From Cynocephalus volans (lineage: Eukaryota; Chordata; Mammalia; Dermoptera; Cynocephalidae), in assembly GCF_027409185.1 (NCBI RefSeq), contig NC_084466.1, forward strand, positions 75,622,501 through 75,686,500: a DNA stretch of 64,000 nt, in the 5' to 3' direction. The notes below the pieces were generated by a model. That model was given only the letters and a program-made list of their open reading frames with translations. It was not told the origin of the DNA and did no database searches. Below, in pieces: positions 10,583-20,628 of the stretch. Made by a program: the position numbers and the translations under genes. Position 1 is the first letter of the stretch, and the number at the start of each line of letters is the position of its first letter.

Positions 10583-10984
10583 GTGCTATGGTCTGAATAT
10601 CTGTCCCTTCCAAACTCATGTGGGTGCTTGATCTTCAATGTGTCCGTGTTGGAAGGTATGCCCTTTACAAGGTGATTAGATTGTGAGGGTCCTGCTCTCA
10701 TGAATGGATTAATTAATGAGTTAATGAATTAATGGATTATCATGTGTGTGAACTGGTGGCCTTATAAGGAGAGCATGTAAATGTACTTTAGCTGAGATCT
10801 CACCATGTGGTTGCCTGCATCGCCATGGGATGTAGGAAATCCTGCAGCAGCAAGAAGGCCCTCACCAGATGTGCCACCTGGACCTTAGACTTCCCAGCCC
10901 CCAAACCGTAAGAAATACATTCTGTTTCCTTATAAATTACCCAGTTTCAGGTATTCTGTTATAAGCAACAGAAAATGGACTAAC
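10583..10984 (+). repeat. MaLR (MST/MLT1-type) solo LTR
   Basis: Begins 'tgctatggtctgaatatctg' and ends 'ggactaaca', the TG...CA form of MaLR LTRs. The internal order is also right: a 'ctcatgaatgg' block, 'ggccttataagga' (TATA-like), and a 'cccagcccccaaac' block before 'ttataaattacccagtttc'. About 400 bp. A short ATTAATG-type tandem stutter at 10700-10740 is an internal expansion. Confidence 0.85.
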
Positions 10985-11032
10985 AATCTGGGTGAAATTT
11001 CACTTGTCAAATGATGACTTCCCAGGATGAAA

Positions 11033-11048
11033 GTAAAGTTCCTTTTTA
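11033..11048. repeat. target-site duplication, left copy (full-length L1)
   Basis: gtaaagttccttttta is repeated exactly at 17971-17986. Confidence 0.93.
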
Positions 11049-11277
11049 TTTTTTATTATTATTTTTTTTAATTTTATTTTGTCGATATACATTGTAGCTG
11101 ATTATTGCTCCCCATCACCAAAACCTCCCTCCCTTCTCCCTCCCCCCCTCCCCCCCAACAATGTCCTTTCTGTTTGCTTGTTGTATCAACTTCAAATAAT
11201 TGTGGTTGTTATATCTTCTTCCCCCCCCCCCCCCGGTTTGTGTGTGTGTGTGTGTGTGTGAATTTATATATTAATTT
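11049..11277 (-). other. L1 3'UTR with CA repeat and G-tracts
   Basis: On the minus strand it runs: CA repeat (about 11237-11260), a G-run of about 15 (11221-11235), a 55-base AT-rich part, a second G-rich tract of several G-runs split by single A or AAG (about 11124-11157), then AT-rich sequence and an A-rich tail with TAA/ATT interruptions. Such G-runs could form quadruplexes, a known feature of L1 3'UTRs. The CA repeat and G-run lengths differ between the three family copies. Confidence 0.85.
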
Positions 11278-14200
11278 TTAGCTCCCTCCAATAAGTGAGA
11301 ACATGTGGTATTTCTCTTTCTGTGCCTGACTTGTTTCACTTAATATAATCTCTCAAGGTCCATCCATGTTGTTGCAAATGGCAGTATTTCATTCGTTTTT
11401 ATAGCTGAGTAGTATTCCATTGTGTAGATGTACCACATTTTCCGTATCCACTCATCTGATGATGGGCATTTGGGCTGGTTCCAACTCTTGGCTATTGTAA
11501 AGAGTGCTGCGATGAACATTGGGGAACAGGTATACCTTCGACTTGATGATTTCCATTCCTCTGGGTATATTCCCAACAGTGGGATGGCTGGGTCGTATGG
11601 TAGATCTATTTGCAATTGTTTAAGGAACCTCCATACCATTTTCCATAGAGGCTGCACCATTTTGCAGTCCCACCAACAATGTATGAGAGTTCCTTTTTCT
11701 CCGCAGCCTCGCCAGCATTTATCGTTCATAGTCTTTTGGATTTTAGCCATCCTAACTGGGGTTAGATGGTATCTCAATGTGGTTTTGATTTGCATTTCCC
11801 GGATGCTGAGTGATGTTGAGCATTTTTTCATATGTCTGTTGGCCATTTGGATATCTTCCTTAGAGAAATGCCTACTTAGCTCTTTTGCCCATTTTTTAAT
11901 TGGGTTGCTTGTTTTCTTCTTGTAAAGTTGTTTGAGTTCCTTATATATTCTGGATATTAATCCTTTGTCAGATGTATATTTTGCAAATATTTTCTCCCAC
12001 TCTGTTGGTTGTCTTTTAACTCTTTTAATTATTTCTTTTGCTGTGCAGAAGCTTTTTAGTTTGATATAATCCCATTTGTTTATTTTTCCTTTGGTTGCCC
12101 GTGCTTTTGGGGTCGTATTCATGAAGTCTGTGCCCAGTCCTATTTCCTGAAGTGTTTCTCCTATGTTTTCTTTAAGAAGTTTTATTGTTTCAGGGTGTAT
12201 ATTTAAATCCTTAATCCATTTTGAGTTGATTTTAGTATACGGTGAGAGGTATGGATCTAGTTTCATTCTCCTGCATATGGATATCCAGTTATCCCAGCAC
12301 CATTTGCTGAAGAGGCAGTCCCTTCCCCAGTGAATAGGCTTGGTGCCTTTGTCAAAGATCAGATGGCAGTAAGTGTGTGGGTTGATTTCTGGATTCTCTA
12401 TTCTATTCCATTGGTCAGTGTGTCTGTTTTTATGCCAGTACCATACTGTTTTGGTTATTATAGCTTTGTAGTATAGCTTAAAGTCAGGTAGTGTTATGCC
12501 TCCAGCTTTATTTTTTTTGCTCAGCATTGCTTTGGCTATGCGTGGTCTTTTATTGTTCCATATAAATGTCTGGATAGTTTTTTTCCATTTCTGAGAAAAA
12601 TGTCTTTGGAATTTTGATGGGGATTGCATTGAATTTGTATATTACTTTGGGTAGTATGGACATTTTCACTATGTTGATTCTTCCAATCCAAGAGCATGGG
12701 ATATCTTTCCATCTTCTTGTATCCTCTCTAATTTCTCTCAGCAGTGGGTTGTAGTTCTCATTATAGAGATTTTTCACCTCCTTGGTTAACTCAATTCCTA
12801 AGTATTTTATTTTTTTGGTGGCTATTGTAAATGGGCAGGCTTTCTTGATTTCTCCTTCTGCATATTAACTATTGGAGAAAAGAAATGCTACTGATTTTTG
12901 TGTGTTGATTTTGTATCCTGCTACTGTGCTGAAATCATTTATCAATTCCAAGAGTCTTTTTGTAGAGGTTTTAGGCTGTTCGATATATAGGATCATGTCA
13001 TCTGCAAACAGGGACAGTTTGACTTCATCTTTTCCAATCTGGATGCCCTTTATTTCCTTCTCTTCTCTGATTGCTCTGGCTAGTACTTCCAACACTGTGT
13101 TGAATAGGAGTGGTGAGAGTGGGCATCCCTGTCTAGTGCCTGTTCTTAAAGGAAAAGCTTTCAGCTTTTCCCCATTCAGGATGATATTGGCAGTGGGTTT
13201 GTCATATATGGCTTTAATTATGTTGAGATACTTTCCCTCTATACCTAACTTATAGAGGGTCTTTGTCATGAATGAGTGCTGAACTTTATCAAATGCTTCT
13301 TCAGCATCTATAGAGATGATCATATGGTCCTTGTGTTTGAGTTTATTAATATGGTGTATCACATTTATTGATTTGCGTATGTTGAACCAACCTTGCATCC
13401 CTGGGATGAATCCCACTTGATCGTGATGAATAATTTTTCGTATGTGTTGCTGTATTCTGTTTGCTAGTATTTTAGTGAGGATTTTTGCATCTATATTCAT
13501 CAAGGATATCGGCCTGTAGTTTTCTTTTTTGGTTATATCTTTACCTGGTTTTGGTATCAGGATGATGTTTGCTTCATAGAATGAGTTTGGGAGATTTGCG
13601 TCCATTTCAATCTTTTGGAAAAGTTTGTAAAGAATCGGTGTCAATTCCTCTTTGAATGTTTGGTAAAATTCTGCTGTGAATCCATCTGGTCCTGGGCTTT
13701 TCTTTGTTGGGAGCCTTCTGATAACAGCTTCAATCTCCTTTATTGTTATTGGTCTGTTCAAATTTTCTACGTCTTCACGGTTCAGTTTTGGGAGCTTGTG
13801 TGTGTCCAGAAATTTATCCATTTCCTCCAGATTTTCAAATTTGTTGGTGTATAGTTGTTTGTAGTAGTCTCGAATGATTCCTTGTATTTCAGATGAATCA
13901 GTTGTAATATCGCCTTTTTCATTTCTAATTTTTGTTATTTGAGTCTTCTCTCTTCTTTTTTTTGTTAGCCATGCTAATGGTTTGTCAATTTTATTTATCT
14001 TTTCAAAAAACCAACTTTTTGATTTGTTGATCTTTTGAATTGTTTTTTGGTTTTCAATTTCATTCAGTTCTGCTCTGATCTTAATGATTTCTTTCCGTCT
14101 GCTAACTTTAGGATTGGATTGTTCTTGTTTTGCTAGTTCTTTAAGGTGAAGTGTTAGGTTGTTCACTTGCCATCTTTCCATTCTTCTGAAGTGAGCATTT

Positions 14201-15105
14201 AATGCAATAAATTTTCCCCTCAATACTGCTTTTGCAGTATCCCACAGGTTTTGGTATGATGTATCATTGTTTTCATTAGTTTCAATAAACTTTTTGATTT
14301 CCTGCTTGATTTCTTCTTGGACCCATATGTCATTAAGTAGAATGCTGTTTAATTTCCATGTGTTTGTATAGTTTCCAGAGTTTTGTTTGTTATTAATTTC
14401 TAGTTTTAATCCATTGTGGTCTGAGAAGATACATGGGATAATTCCAATTTTTTTGAATTTATTGAGACTTGATTTGTGACCTAATATGTGATCTATCCTG
14501 GAGAATGATCCATGTGCTGATGAGAAGAATGAATATTCTGAGGTTGTTGGGTGGAATGTTCTGTAGATATCTGCCAATTCCAATTGGTCTAGAGTCTTGT
14601 TTAGATCTTGTGTTTCTCTACTGATTCTTTGCCTAGATGATCTGTCTAATATTGACAGTGGAGTGTTCAGGTCCCCTGCTATTATGGCATTAGTGTCTAT
14701 TTCCTTCTTTAGGTCTAATAGAGTTTGTTTTATAAATCTGGCTGCTCCAACATTGGGTGTGTACATATTTATGATTGTTATGTCTTCTTGATGGATCAGT
14801 CCTTTTATCATTAAGTAGTGTCCCTCATTGTCTCTTTTTATGGTTTTTAGTTTAAAGTCTATTTTGTCAGATATAAGAATAGCCACTCCAGCTCGTTTTT
14901 CTTTTCTGTTTGCATGGTAAATCTTTTTCCATCCTTTCACTCTTAGTCTGTGTGAATCTTTATGGGTGAGGTGGGTCTCTTGTAGGCAGCCTATAGTTGG
15001 GTCCTGCTTTTTGATCCAGTCAGCCAGTCTGTGTCTTTTAATTGGGGAATTTAAGCCTTTAACATTAAGAGTTGTTATTGAAAGGTGTTGATTTATTCCT
15101 AGCAT
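11278..15105 (-). pseudogene. L1 ORF2 (endonuclease-reverse transcriptase), broken
   Basis: About 1275 codons. The ATG is at 15105-15103. Residues 1-240 form an APE-type endonuclease with the catalytic set N14, E43, D145, N147, D205 and H230 all present. The reverse transcriptase keeps 'DAEEAFD' (D600), 'RQGCPLSP' and 'FADD' (D702/D703). A C-terminal C-X3-C-X7-H-X4-C knuckle lies in the downstream segment (about 11700-11750). Three lesions: a TAA at 12865-12867, in frame with continued homology on both sides; a one-base length change in the A-run at 12578-12584, which moves the frame; and one missing T near 11349-11350 relative to the copies at 2853 and 19905. The last one gives an early stop at 11340 and replaces the C-terminal tail. 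The first lesion leaves a 746-residue product ending after the RT core. Confidence 0.95.
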
Positions 15106-15239
15106 TTTATTGGTTGTTTGGTTGTCTTAGGTGTCTTTTGTTCCTTGCTTTCTGATTTACTGTTTGGTTTCTTTGTTTGTTGGTTCCTTAGGTTGTAGAT
15201 AGTGTTTTTGTTAGCTTGTTTTCTCTTCATGAATGCCAT
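15099..15239 (-). CDS. small lysine-rich ORF between L1 ORF1 and ORF2
   Basis: I translated this by hand: ATG at 15239-15237, 46 codons, stop TAG at 15101-15099. It starts 53 bases after the ORF1 stop and is in a different frame from both ORF1 and ORF2. Its stop lies 1 base past the ORF2 ATG (15105-15103), so it overlaps the ORF2 start. The predicted peptide has 11 Lys and 2 Arg against 2 Glu and is rich in Gln, Asn and Thr, with no membrane segment or known domain. The placement would suit ribosome termination followed by reinitiation at ORF2. It may equally be a chance reading of an A-rich spacer, and nothing in this window shows translation. Confidence 0.35.
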   Translation of the reverse strand: MAFMKRKQANKNTIYNLRNQQTKKPNSKSESKEQKTPKTTKQPIKC

Positions 15240-15292
15240 TTTTATTGTACTAGCGGGTTTAGATTTTTCTTAGGTTTTTATGGCAGTGGTAG

Positions 15293-16273
15293 TTATTTTT
15301 CAGGAACCAAACCCAGTACTCCCTTGAGGATTTCTTGTAAGGGTGGTCTTGTGGTAGTGAACTCCCGCAGTTTTTGTTTGTCTGAGAAATATACTATTTG
15401 CCCCTCATTTCGGAAGGATAGCCTTGCAGGGTAGAGTATTCTTGGCTGGCAATCTTTGTCTTTTAGTATTTTGAAAATATCATCCCATTCCTTTCTAGCT
15501 TTTAGGGTTTGTGATGAAAAGTCTGATGTTAACCTGATTGGGGCTCCCTTATAGGTGATTTGATGCTTCTCTCTTGCAGCTTTTAAGATTCTCTCTTTGT
15601 CTCTGAGTTTTGCCAATTTGACTATGACATGTCTTGGAGAAGGCCTTTTTGGGTTGAATACGTTTGGAGATTGTTGAGCTTCCTGGATCTGAAGATCTGT
15701 GATTTTTCCTATACCTGGGAAGTTTTCTGCCACTATTTTGTTGAATATGTTTTCAATGGAATCTCCATTTTCCTCCCCTTCTGGAATACCCATGACTCGG
15801 ATATTTGAGCGCTTGAGGTTGTCTGATATCTCTCTCAGATTTTCTTCCATGTCCTTGATTCTTTTTTCTTTCTTTTTGTCTGCTTGTGTTATTTCAAACA
15901 GCCCATCTTCAAGTTCAGAGGTTCTCTCTTCAACTTCGACAAGCCTGCTGGTTAAACTCTCCGTTGTGTTTTTTATTTCGCTGAATAACTTCTTCAGTTC
16001 AGCAAGTTCTGCTACATTTTTTTTCAGGACATTGATTTCCTTGTATATTTCCTCTTTCAGATCCTGTATACTTTTCCTCATTTCATCATGATGTCTAGCT
16101 GAGTTTTCTTGTATCTCATTCAGTTTCCTTAGAATTATCACTCGAAATTCCTTGTCAGTTATTTCAAGGGCTTCTTGTTCTATAGGATCTAGAGTATGAG
16201 ATTTATTAACTTTTGGTGGTGTACTTTCTTGATTTTTTGTATTTCTGGTGTCTTTTTTTTGGTGTTTATTCAT
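15293..16273 (-). CDS. L1 ORF1 protein (RNA-binding chaperone), intact
   Basis: 326 residues from the first ATG at 16273-16271. A longer frame upstream starts only at a GTG. ORF1p binds L1 RNA and forms trimers in the cytoplasmic ribonucleoprotein. A coiled coil covers roughly residues 45-145 (heptad-rich, 'NEIQENSARHHDEMRKSIQ' then 'EVEERTSELEDGL'). An RRM-like domain follows, starting near 'RSNIRVMGIPEGEE', and the C-terminal domain includes 'ILKAAREKHQITYKG' and 'RILYPARLSF'. Length is close to the 338 residues of human ORF1p. There is no stop or frameshift, so the frame is potentially translatable. The stop is at 15293-15295, and about 187 bases separate it from ORF2, longer than the roughly 60 of human L1. 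Confidence 0.93.
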   Translation of the reverse strand: MNKHQKKDTRNTKNQESTPPKVNKSHTLDPIEQEALEITDKEFRVIILRKLNEIQENSARHHDEMRKSIQDLKEEIYKEINVLKKNVAELAELKKLFSEIKNTTESLTSRLVEVEERTSELEDGLFEITQADKKKEKRIKDMEENLREISDNLKRSNIRVMGIPEGEENGDSIENIFNKIVAENFPGIGKITDLQIQEAQQSPNVFNPKRPSPRHVIVKLAKLRDKERILKAAREKHQITYKGAPIRLTSDFSSQTLKARKEWDDIFKILKDKDCQPRILYPARLSFRNEGQIVYFSDKQKLREFTTTRPPLQEILKGVLGLVPEK

Positions 16274-16385
16274 TGTGGCAGGGGGTTTCACAGTCCACCG
16301 GTTTGAGACTAATGACGAACTAGGATGTTGCTGTGGTTGCCAATTTGGTATGGCTCCCGCAGTGACTGCTCAGTTGGCCTCTAGT

Positions 16386-16670
16386 GTCTTGTGTGTGTGG
16401 TTGCCTCGGGTCTTGAGCTTCTCCGGGGATCCACCTTTCTGGTCAGCTTGTACTCTGCTGGGCTGGTGGATCACGTACCACAGGGTGTGTGATCTCTGTT
16501 GAGCTTTCACTTTCTGTACAGGACTTCTCCCAGTTCCGTGTGCTCTGGCCCAGGCTGTTAGATCGTGCAGTGGCGACCCCACCGGGTGTGTGGTTTCTGT
16601 CGAGTCTCCGCCTCCCTGGCCGCACGTCTCCCCCCTCTGTGCACACTGTGCTGGGCTGGGGTGTGTCTTC
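16386..16670 (-). repeat. imperfect ~100-bp repeats in L1 5'UTR
   Basis: The motif gtgtgtgg/gtgtgtga followed by a 'tctgt(c/t)gag' type stretch recurs at about 16391, 16484 and 16585, spaced 95 to 101 bases. Between them recur 'ctcccc/ctcccag' and 'ctgggctgg'. The match is weak but regular, like the remains of tandem promoter monomers. Confidence 0.45.
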
Positions 16671-17790
16671 TGCACCCCTCGTCTATCAGCTGGGCCTTCA
16701 AGACCCTGCTCAGCACCGCCTCGCCCAGGAAGTCTACCAGGTTTCTGCTGGGCACAGACGACCAGTCTCTCTGGGTGCCTTTGTAGCACTGTGTAGATCT
16801 TTCTCGGGTCTTGTTCACCTTTGTATCCCCCCGGGATAAACCGAGTCTAGTGCCCGCCTGCAGCCTGCTCTCCGGCAGGTTCAAGCGGACCTGGGAACTC
16901 TCCTACCACACTATTCCCAACCAGAAATTCGTTAGGCTTTTTTCCAAACTGGTGGTCGCAGAGATGGTATCTGCCTCCCAGTAACAGTAAGTTTACCGGG
17001 GCCGGAGTCCAGGGTGTGGTGGAGTGACAGTCGGCCCGCCCGTACTTCCTAGCCCTCCCAACACTGGTCGGGACGCCCCACTCCCCCAGCCCCGCCAGAG
17101 AACCGCGGAGGGAGTGGGAGAGGAGGCCAGCCTGCAGGGTCTGGAAAGCCCCGCGCCAGGCCAAGCAAATGGGCTCAGTGATGGCCGAGCAGGGCGGAGC
17201 TGCCCGCACCTGGGAAAATGGAGGCAGCACCGGGGCAGTGAGTGGCCTGGTGGTGCAGGCGGGAGCCGCGTGGGCATCCACCCCCCGAACAGAGCTGTGC
17301 CAGGGATCACTCACAGTGCTGTGCCAGGTCGGGCGCTCGCTCTGTCTCTGGTTTGTTGCCTTCCGTGTTCTCGGCGCTGCCGCCTCGGGGCTGTTCAGTC
17401 GCGGCGCCGCTCGGGCGCTCCCAGGAATCTTCTTTAATGCCGGCCTGAAACCTCGAATCCTGAATAGGGCAGCTGGCCGCCTTCAGTGCGGCCCCAGCCT
17501 CCGGGATCCTGGCTGCATCCACAGCAGCCCTGGCGCCGTGTTCCCTGTTTCAAGACTCGCTTTTGCAGCTAAGAATCAGTTCTTTTCCTGCTCCACACTT
17601 CAAAGCTGTTGCCTGTAAATGAGACAGCCTCTCCTGCCGGGGGCAAAGTGGCGTTGAGCCCCCACGACCGGCCAGCAGCAGCAGTCCTCCCTTAAGAGAT
17701 GGCCAGAGGAAGGTCCACAAGTTTCCCGGCTGCCTGAGGCCCAGTGGCCACCTTTTCCACCTCAGCTACTCCGCGCCAGCCGCCGCAGCC

Positions 17791-17802
17791 GCCACCATCT
17801 TG
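17791..17802 (-). promoter_or_regulatory. YY1-like site in L1 5'UTR
   Basis: Minus-strand reading CAAGATGGTGGC contains the AAGATGG core of YY1 sites. In human L1 such a site near the start positions transcription. Here it lies about 170 bases inside the element, so its role is a guess. Confidence 0.35.
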
Positions 17803-17970
17803 AAACTCCCCAGTTCACTTTTAACTAAGACAGGTGTCTGTGGGTGATTTCAGAGGGTCCCGTCTGGTCCAGCGCCTCCTCCACCTCCTCCTCCTCCTCC
17901 TCCCTCCTCTCGGCCGTGGCTCCTGCTTCGGCTCTGCGCGGCGACGGCGGCAACGGCGGCCTCGGGAGCC

Positions 17971-17986
17971 GTAAAGTTCCTTTTTA
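17971..17986. repeat. target-site duplication, right copy
   Basis: Exact copy of 11033-11048. Confidence 0.93.
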
Positions 17987-19904
17987 ATATATGTTTTTAG
18001 CATTCCATGAGCAGTACTTTCTGCCAGCCTCCAAGAACCTGAAGGACTCTGGGCCATGCGACTGAGCACTGCCCTGTCTGTGCAGGCTGCAGTACTGACC
18101 TTTGATCAGTACTCCAGTGGGCCATGAGAGAGTACTGAGTACAGGGATACAGACATTTACACAATGCGAATGTACAAGTAGCATCTTGTGCTGAAATGAC
18201 TATGGGAAGACTTGACCAAATCACCTTCCACTTCATGTGATTCTCTTCTGAAATGCAGGATGGAATGACTAGCCAACTCTGCAAAGGGAAGGCCAGCTGA
18301 TAAGCAACCAGCCTCTCCTCTATGATTTCATTAAGTTGGCCCTGGGAATTTAAGATGGAAATATCTATTTAGCTTATTGGATTTAAATTTAGGTCTCATT
18401 TCCTGGTGCCCCAAGGATGTTTGGGAAATGAAGGGCAATAAAGCCATAGCAAATTCATGACATATGCTATGGCCTCAGCAGGAAGGCTTTTAAAATCTGT
18501 GAATGTGATTTCAGATGTCAGAGTGGGATGAGCAAGTTCCACTTCTCTCCTTAGTTACCCTGGGCAGCCTTTGGAAGTAGCCACTCAAGAACATACCATT
18601 TGCATTGAATGTTCTAGCAGTTAAAAGGAGTGAGCTCCTGGTGGACAGGGTAAAAGAGGTATGCTAAAATGTGGAGTTTGAGAGGGGAGCGTTGACTTAG
18701 TACTTCTGTACCTGTGGTTGGGGTAGAGGCTTACCTTACATTTTGGCATAATTATTGACAAAGTTAGAGATGAATGGATGAATACACACTTGGATGCAAG
18801 TATTTACATTCCGGTGAAAGTTTGATGTAGGAAGCCTATAATCAGGATATTTGGGAACATGTAGTTTTGAATCCTTTTCTGGCTAACTTGTGAAGTACCT
18901 GACGTGGAACTATAAGGGTGCCAGCAGCCCTAGAAGATGGGCAGAAGACTAAGGGACTATTCGTGTTTTTCTGTCTCATGGCAGCTAACCAAAATGCTCT
19001 TTCTCTCTTCCTCTCAAAAATAATCAGTGTATCAGGAAACACACATTTCTCTCCGTGATCTATCTTGAATCCAAATAGGATAAAATGAAATGAGTTTTTT
19101 CCCTCCTGTGGAAGAAGAAATAAATGTCTACCGAAGGAAAATGAAGAGGAGCTAAGAGGAGATTCTAATTGCCCACTTCAATCACTCCCACACAAAACGC
19201 CTGGCTAAAGGATGGCAGGCAGAGCAGCAGTGTTCTGGCAAAAGTCTAAAAATAGAAAGGAAAGGAAAAAATTGTTCCAACAAGAAGAGTTCCATAGAAA
19301 AATGGACCCAGCTGCTATGTTTTCTCTAGCTTTCTATCTCCTTCAACCAGACTCAAAGGCAATCTAGCTCTTGGCCTAATTAATCACTTGCTGTTTTTGA
19401 TAGTGGAGGAGCATGGGCTCACCTACTGCTCCTAGCCAAAGAGCGAAGTTCCCAAAGAGGTGTGGAATGCACGGCAAGCCAGGAAAAGTACCAATACCAG
19501 CGAGACCAGGATGTGAATTCTTTCTTAGTCTTTCTGCCCCACTGGCTTTTTCTGATATTTTAAAGCAAATTTGCATAGAGCCCCATTCTCAATCCACTTC
19601 TGAGTACTCATGCAAATTCAAACCCAGATCGACAAAACTGTCTTAAAGTTGTTCCTACATCTCTCTTTAAGATTTCTGAGCTCTCGTTCAAATAGTTTAC
19701 GAGATTCTCTCCCCTCCATGGCACTATCCTTGATTATTAGAACGTTCGCATTATTTGAACTACTATTAAATCTCCTCTCTGTCTGAGGAAGCATCCCAGG
19801 ACCTTGTCTATATCACCCCTCAGCAGCTGAAGGCCCAAGGATGACAGACAATCAGAGAGGTAAGGGAGCCAAGGTCAGTTTTGAAAAGCAGCACAGAGTC
19901 AGAT
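17987..19904. other. unique sequence, nothing recognised
   Basis: No repeat or coding region that I can name. Short frames on both strands (60-95 codons) lack domains. Confidence 0.45.
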
Positions 19905-20105
19905 TTTTTTTTAATTTTTATTTTTTATTTTTTATTTTATTTTTTAAATTTTATTTTGTCAATATACATTGTGGCTGATTATTGCTCCCCATCACCAAAA
20001 CCTCCCTCCCTTCTCCCTTCCCCCCTCCCCCCCAACAATGTCCTTTCTGTTTGCTTGTCGTATCAACTTCAAGTAATTGTGGTTGTTATATCTTCCCCCC
20101 CCCAA

Positions 20106-20156
<51 letters not shown>

Positions 20157-20628
20157 TTTTATATTAATTTTTAGCTCCCACCAATAAGTGAGAACATGTG
20201 GTATTTCTCTTTCTGTGCCTGACTTGTTTCACTTAATATAATTCTCTCAAGGTCCATCCATGTTGTTGCAAATGGCAGTATTTCATTCGTTTTTATAGCT
20301 GAGTAGTATTCCATTGTGTAGATGTACCACATTTTCCATATCCACTCATCTGATGATGGGCATTTGGGCTGGTTCCAACTCTTGGCTATTGTAAAGAGTG
20401 CTGCAATGAACATTGGGGAACAGGTATACCTTCGACTTGATGATTTCCATTCCTCTGGGTATATTCCCAGCAGTGGGATAGCTGGGTCGTATGGTAGATC
20501 TATCTGCAATTGTTTGAGGAACCTCCATACCATTTTCCATGGAGGCTGCACCATTTTGCAGTCCCACCAACAATGTATGAGAGTTCCTTTTTCTCCGCAA
20601 CCTCGCTAGCATTTATCATTCAGAGTCT
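19905..20628 (-). mobile_element. 5'-truncated L1, same young family
   Basis: Matches the full-length element closely from the ORF2 C-terminus (about the same 127 last codons, minus strand 20554-20171) to the tail. Unlike the full-length copy it keeps the extra T at the site of the third ORF2 lesion, so its C-terminal reading continues to a stop at 20171-20173. The 3'UTR has a GT run (20124-20153) and a shorter C-run. The tail is a T-rich stretch of about 40 bases. The 7-mer cagagtc at 19894-19900 and 20621-20627 is a weak candidate duplication. Confidence 0.92.

Larger units (their letters stand above)
11049..17970 (-). mobile_element. full-length L1 retrotransposon
   Basis: About 6.9 kb with all parts in order on the minus strand: a GC-rich 5'UTR (17970-16274), ORF1 (16273-15293), an inter-ORF spacer with a small ORF, ORF2 (15105 to about 11278), a 3'UTR with a CA repeat and G-tracts (11277-11085), and an A-rich tail (11084-11049). 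It is flanked by an exact 16-bp duplication, and the insertion site has a TT/AAAA-like junction as L1 endonuclease prefers. Retained CpGs in the 5'UTR, an intact ORF1 and the perfect duplication mean it inserted recently. ORF2 lesions make it autonomously dead as it stands. Copies of the same family at 2853 and 19905 show the family has been active. Confidence 0.97.
16274..17970 (-). promoter_or_regulatory. L1 5'UTR / internal promoter region
   Basis: About 1.7 kb, much more GC- and CpG-rich than its surroundings. The first bases of the element (17970 backward) are GCC/GCT triplet-rich, and a CTCC-type repeat lies at 17875-17915 on the plus strand. About three imperfect units of roughly 100 bp occur near ORF1 (16386-16670). 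L1 5'UTRs contain a Pol II promoter that initiates at the first base. That role is inferred by family, not seen. Long frames on the plus strand here are expected from GC-rich DNA. Confidence 0.85.

Noticed and set aside
11428-11925. 165-codon plus-strand frame
   Set aside because: It is the reverse-strand shadow of L1 ORF2.
17024-17437. Plus-strand protein gene of about 137 codons
   Set aside because: It lies entirely within the L1 5'UTR in GC-rich sequence, overlaps other equally long frames, and shows no domain.
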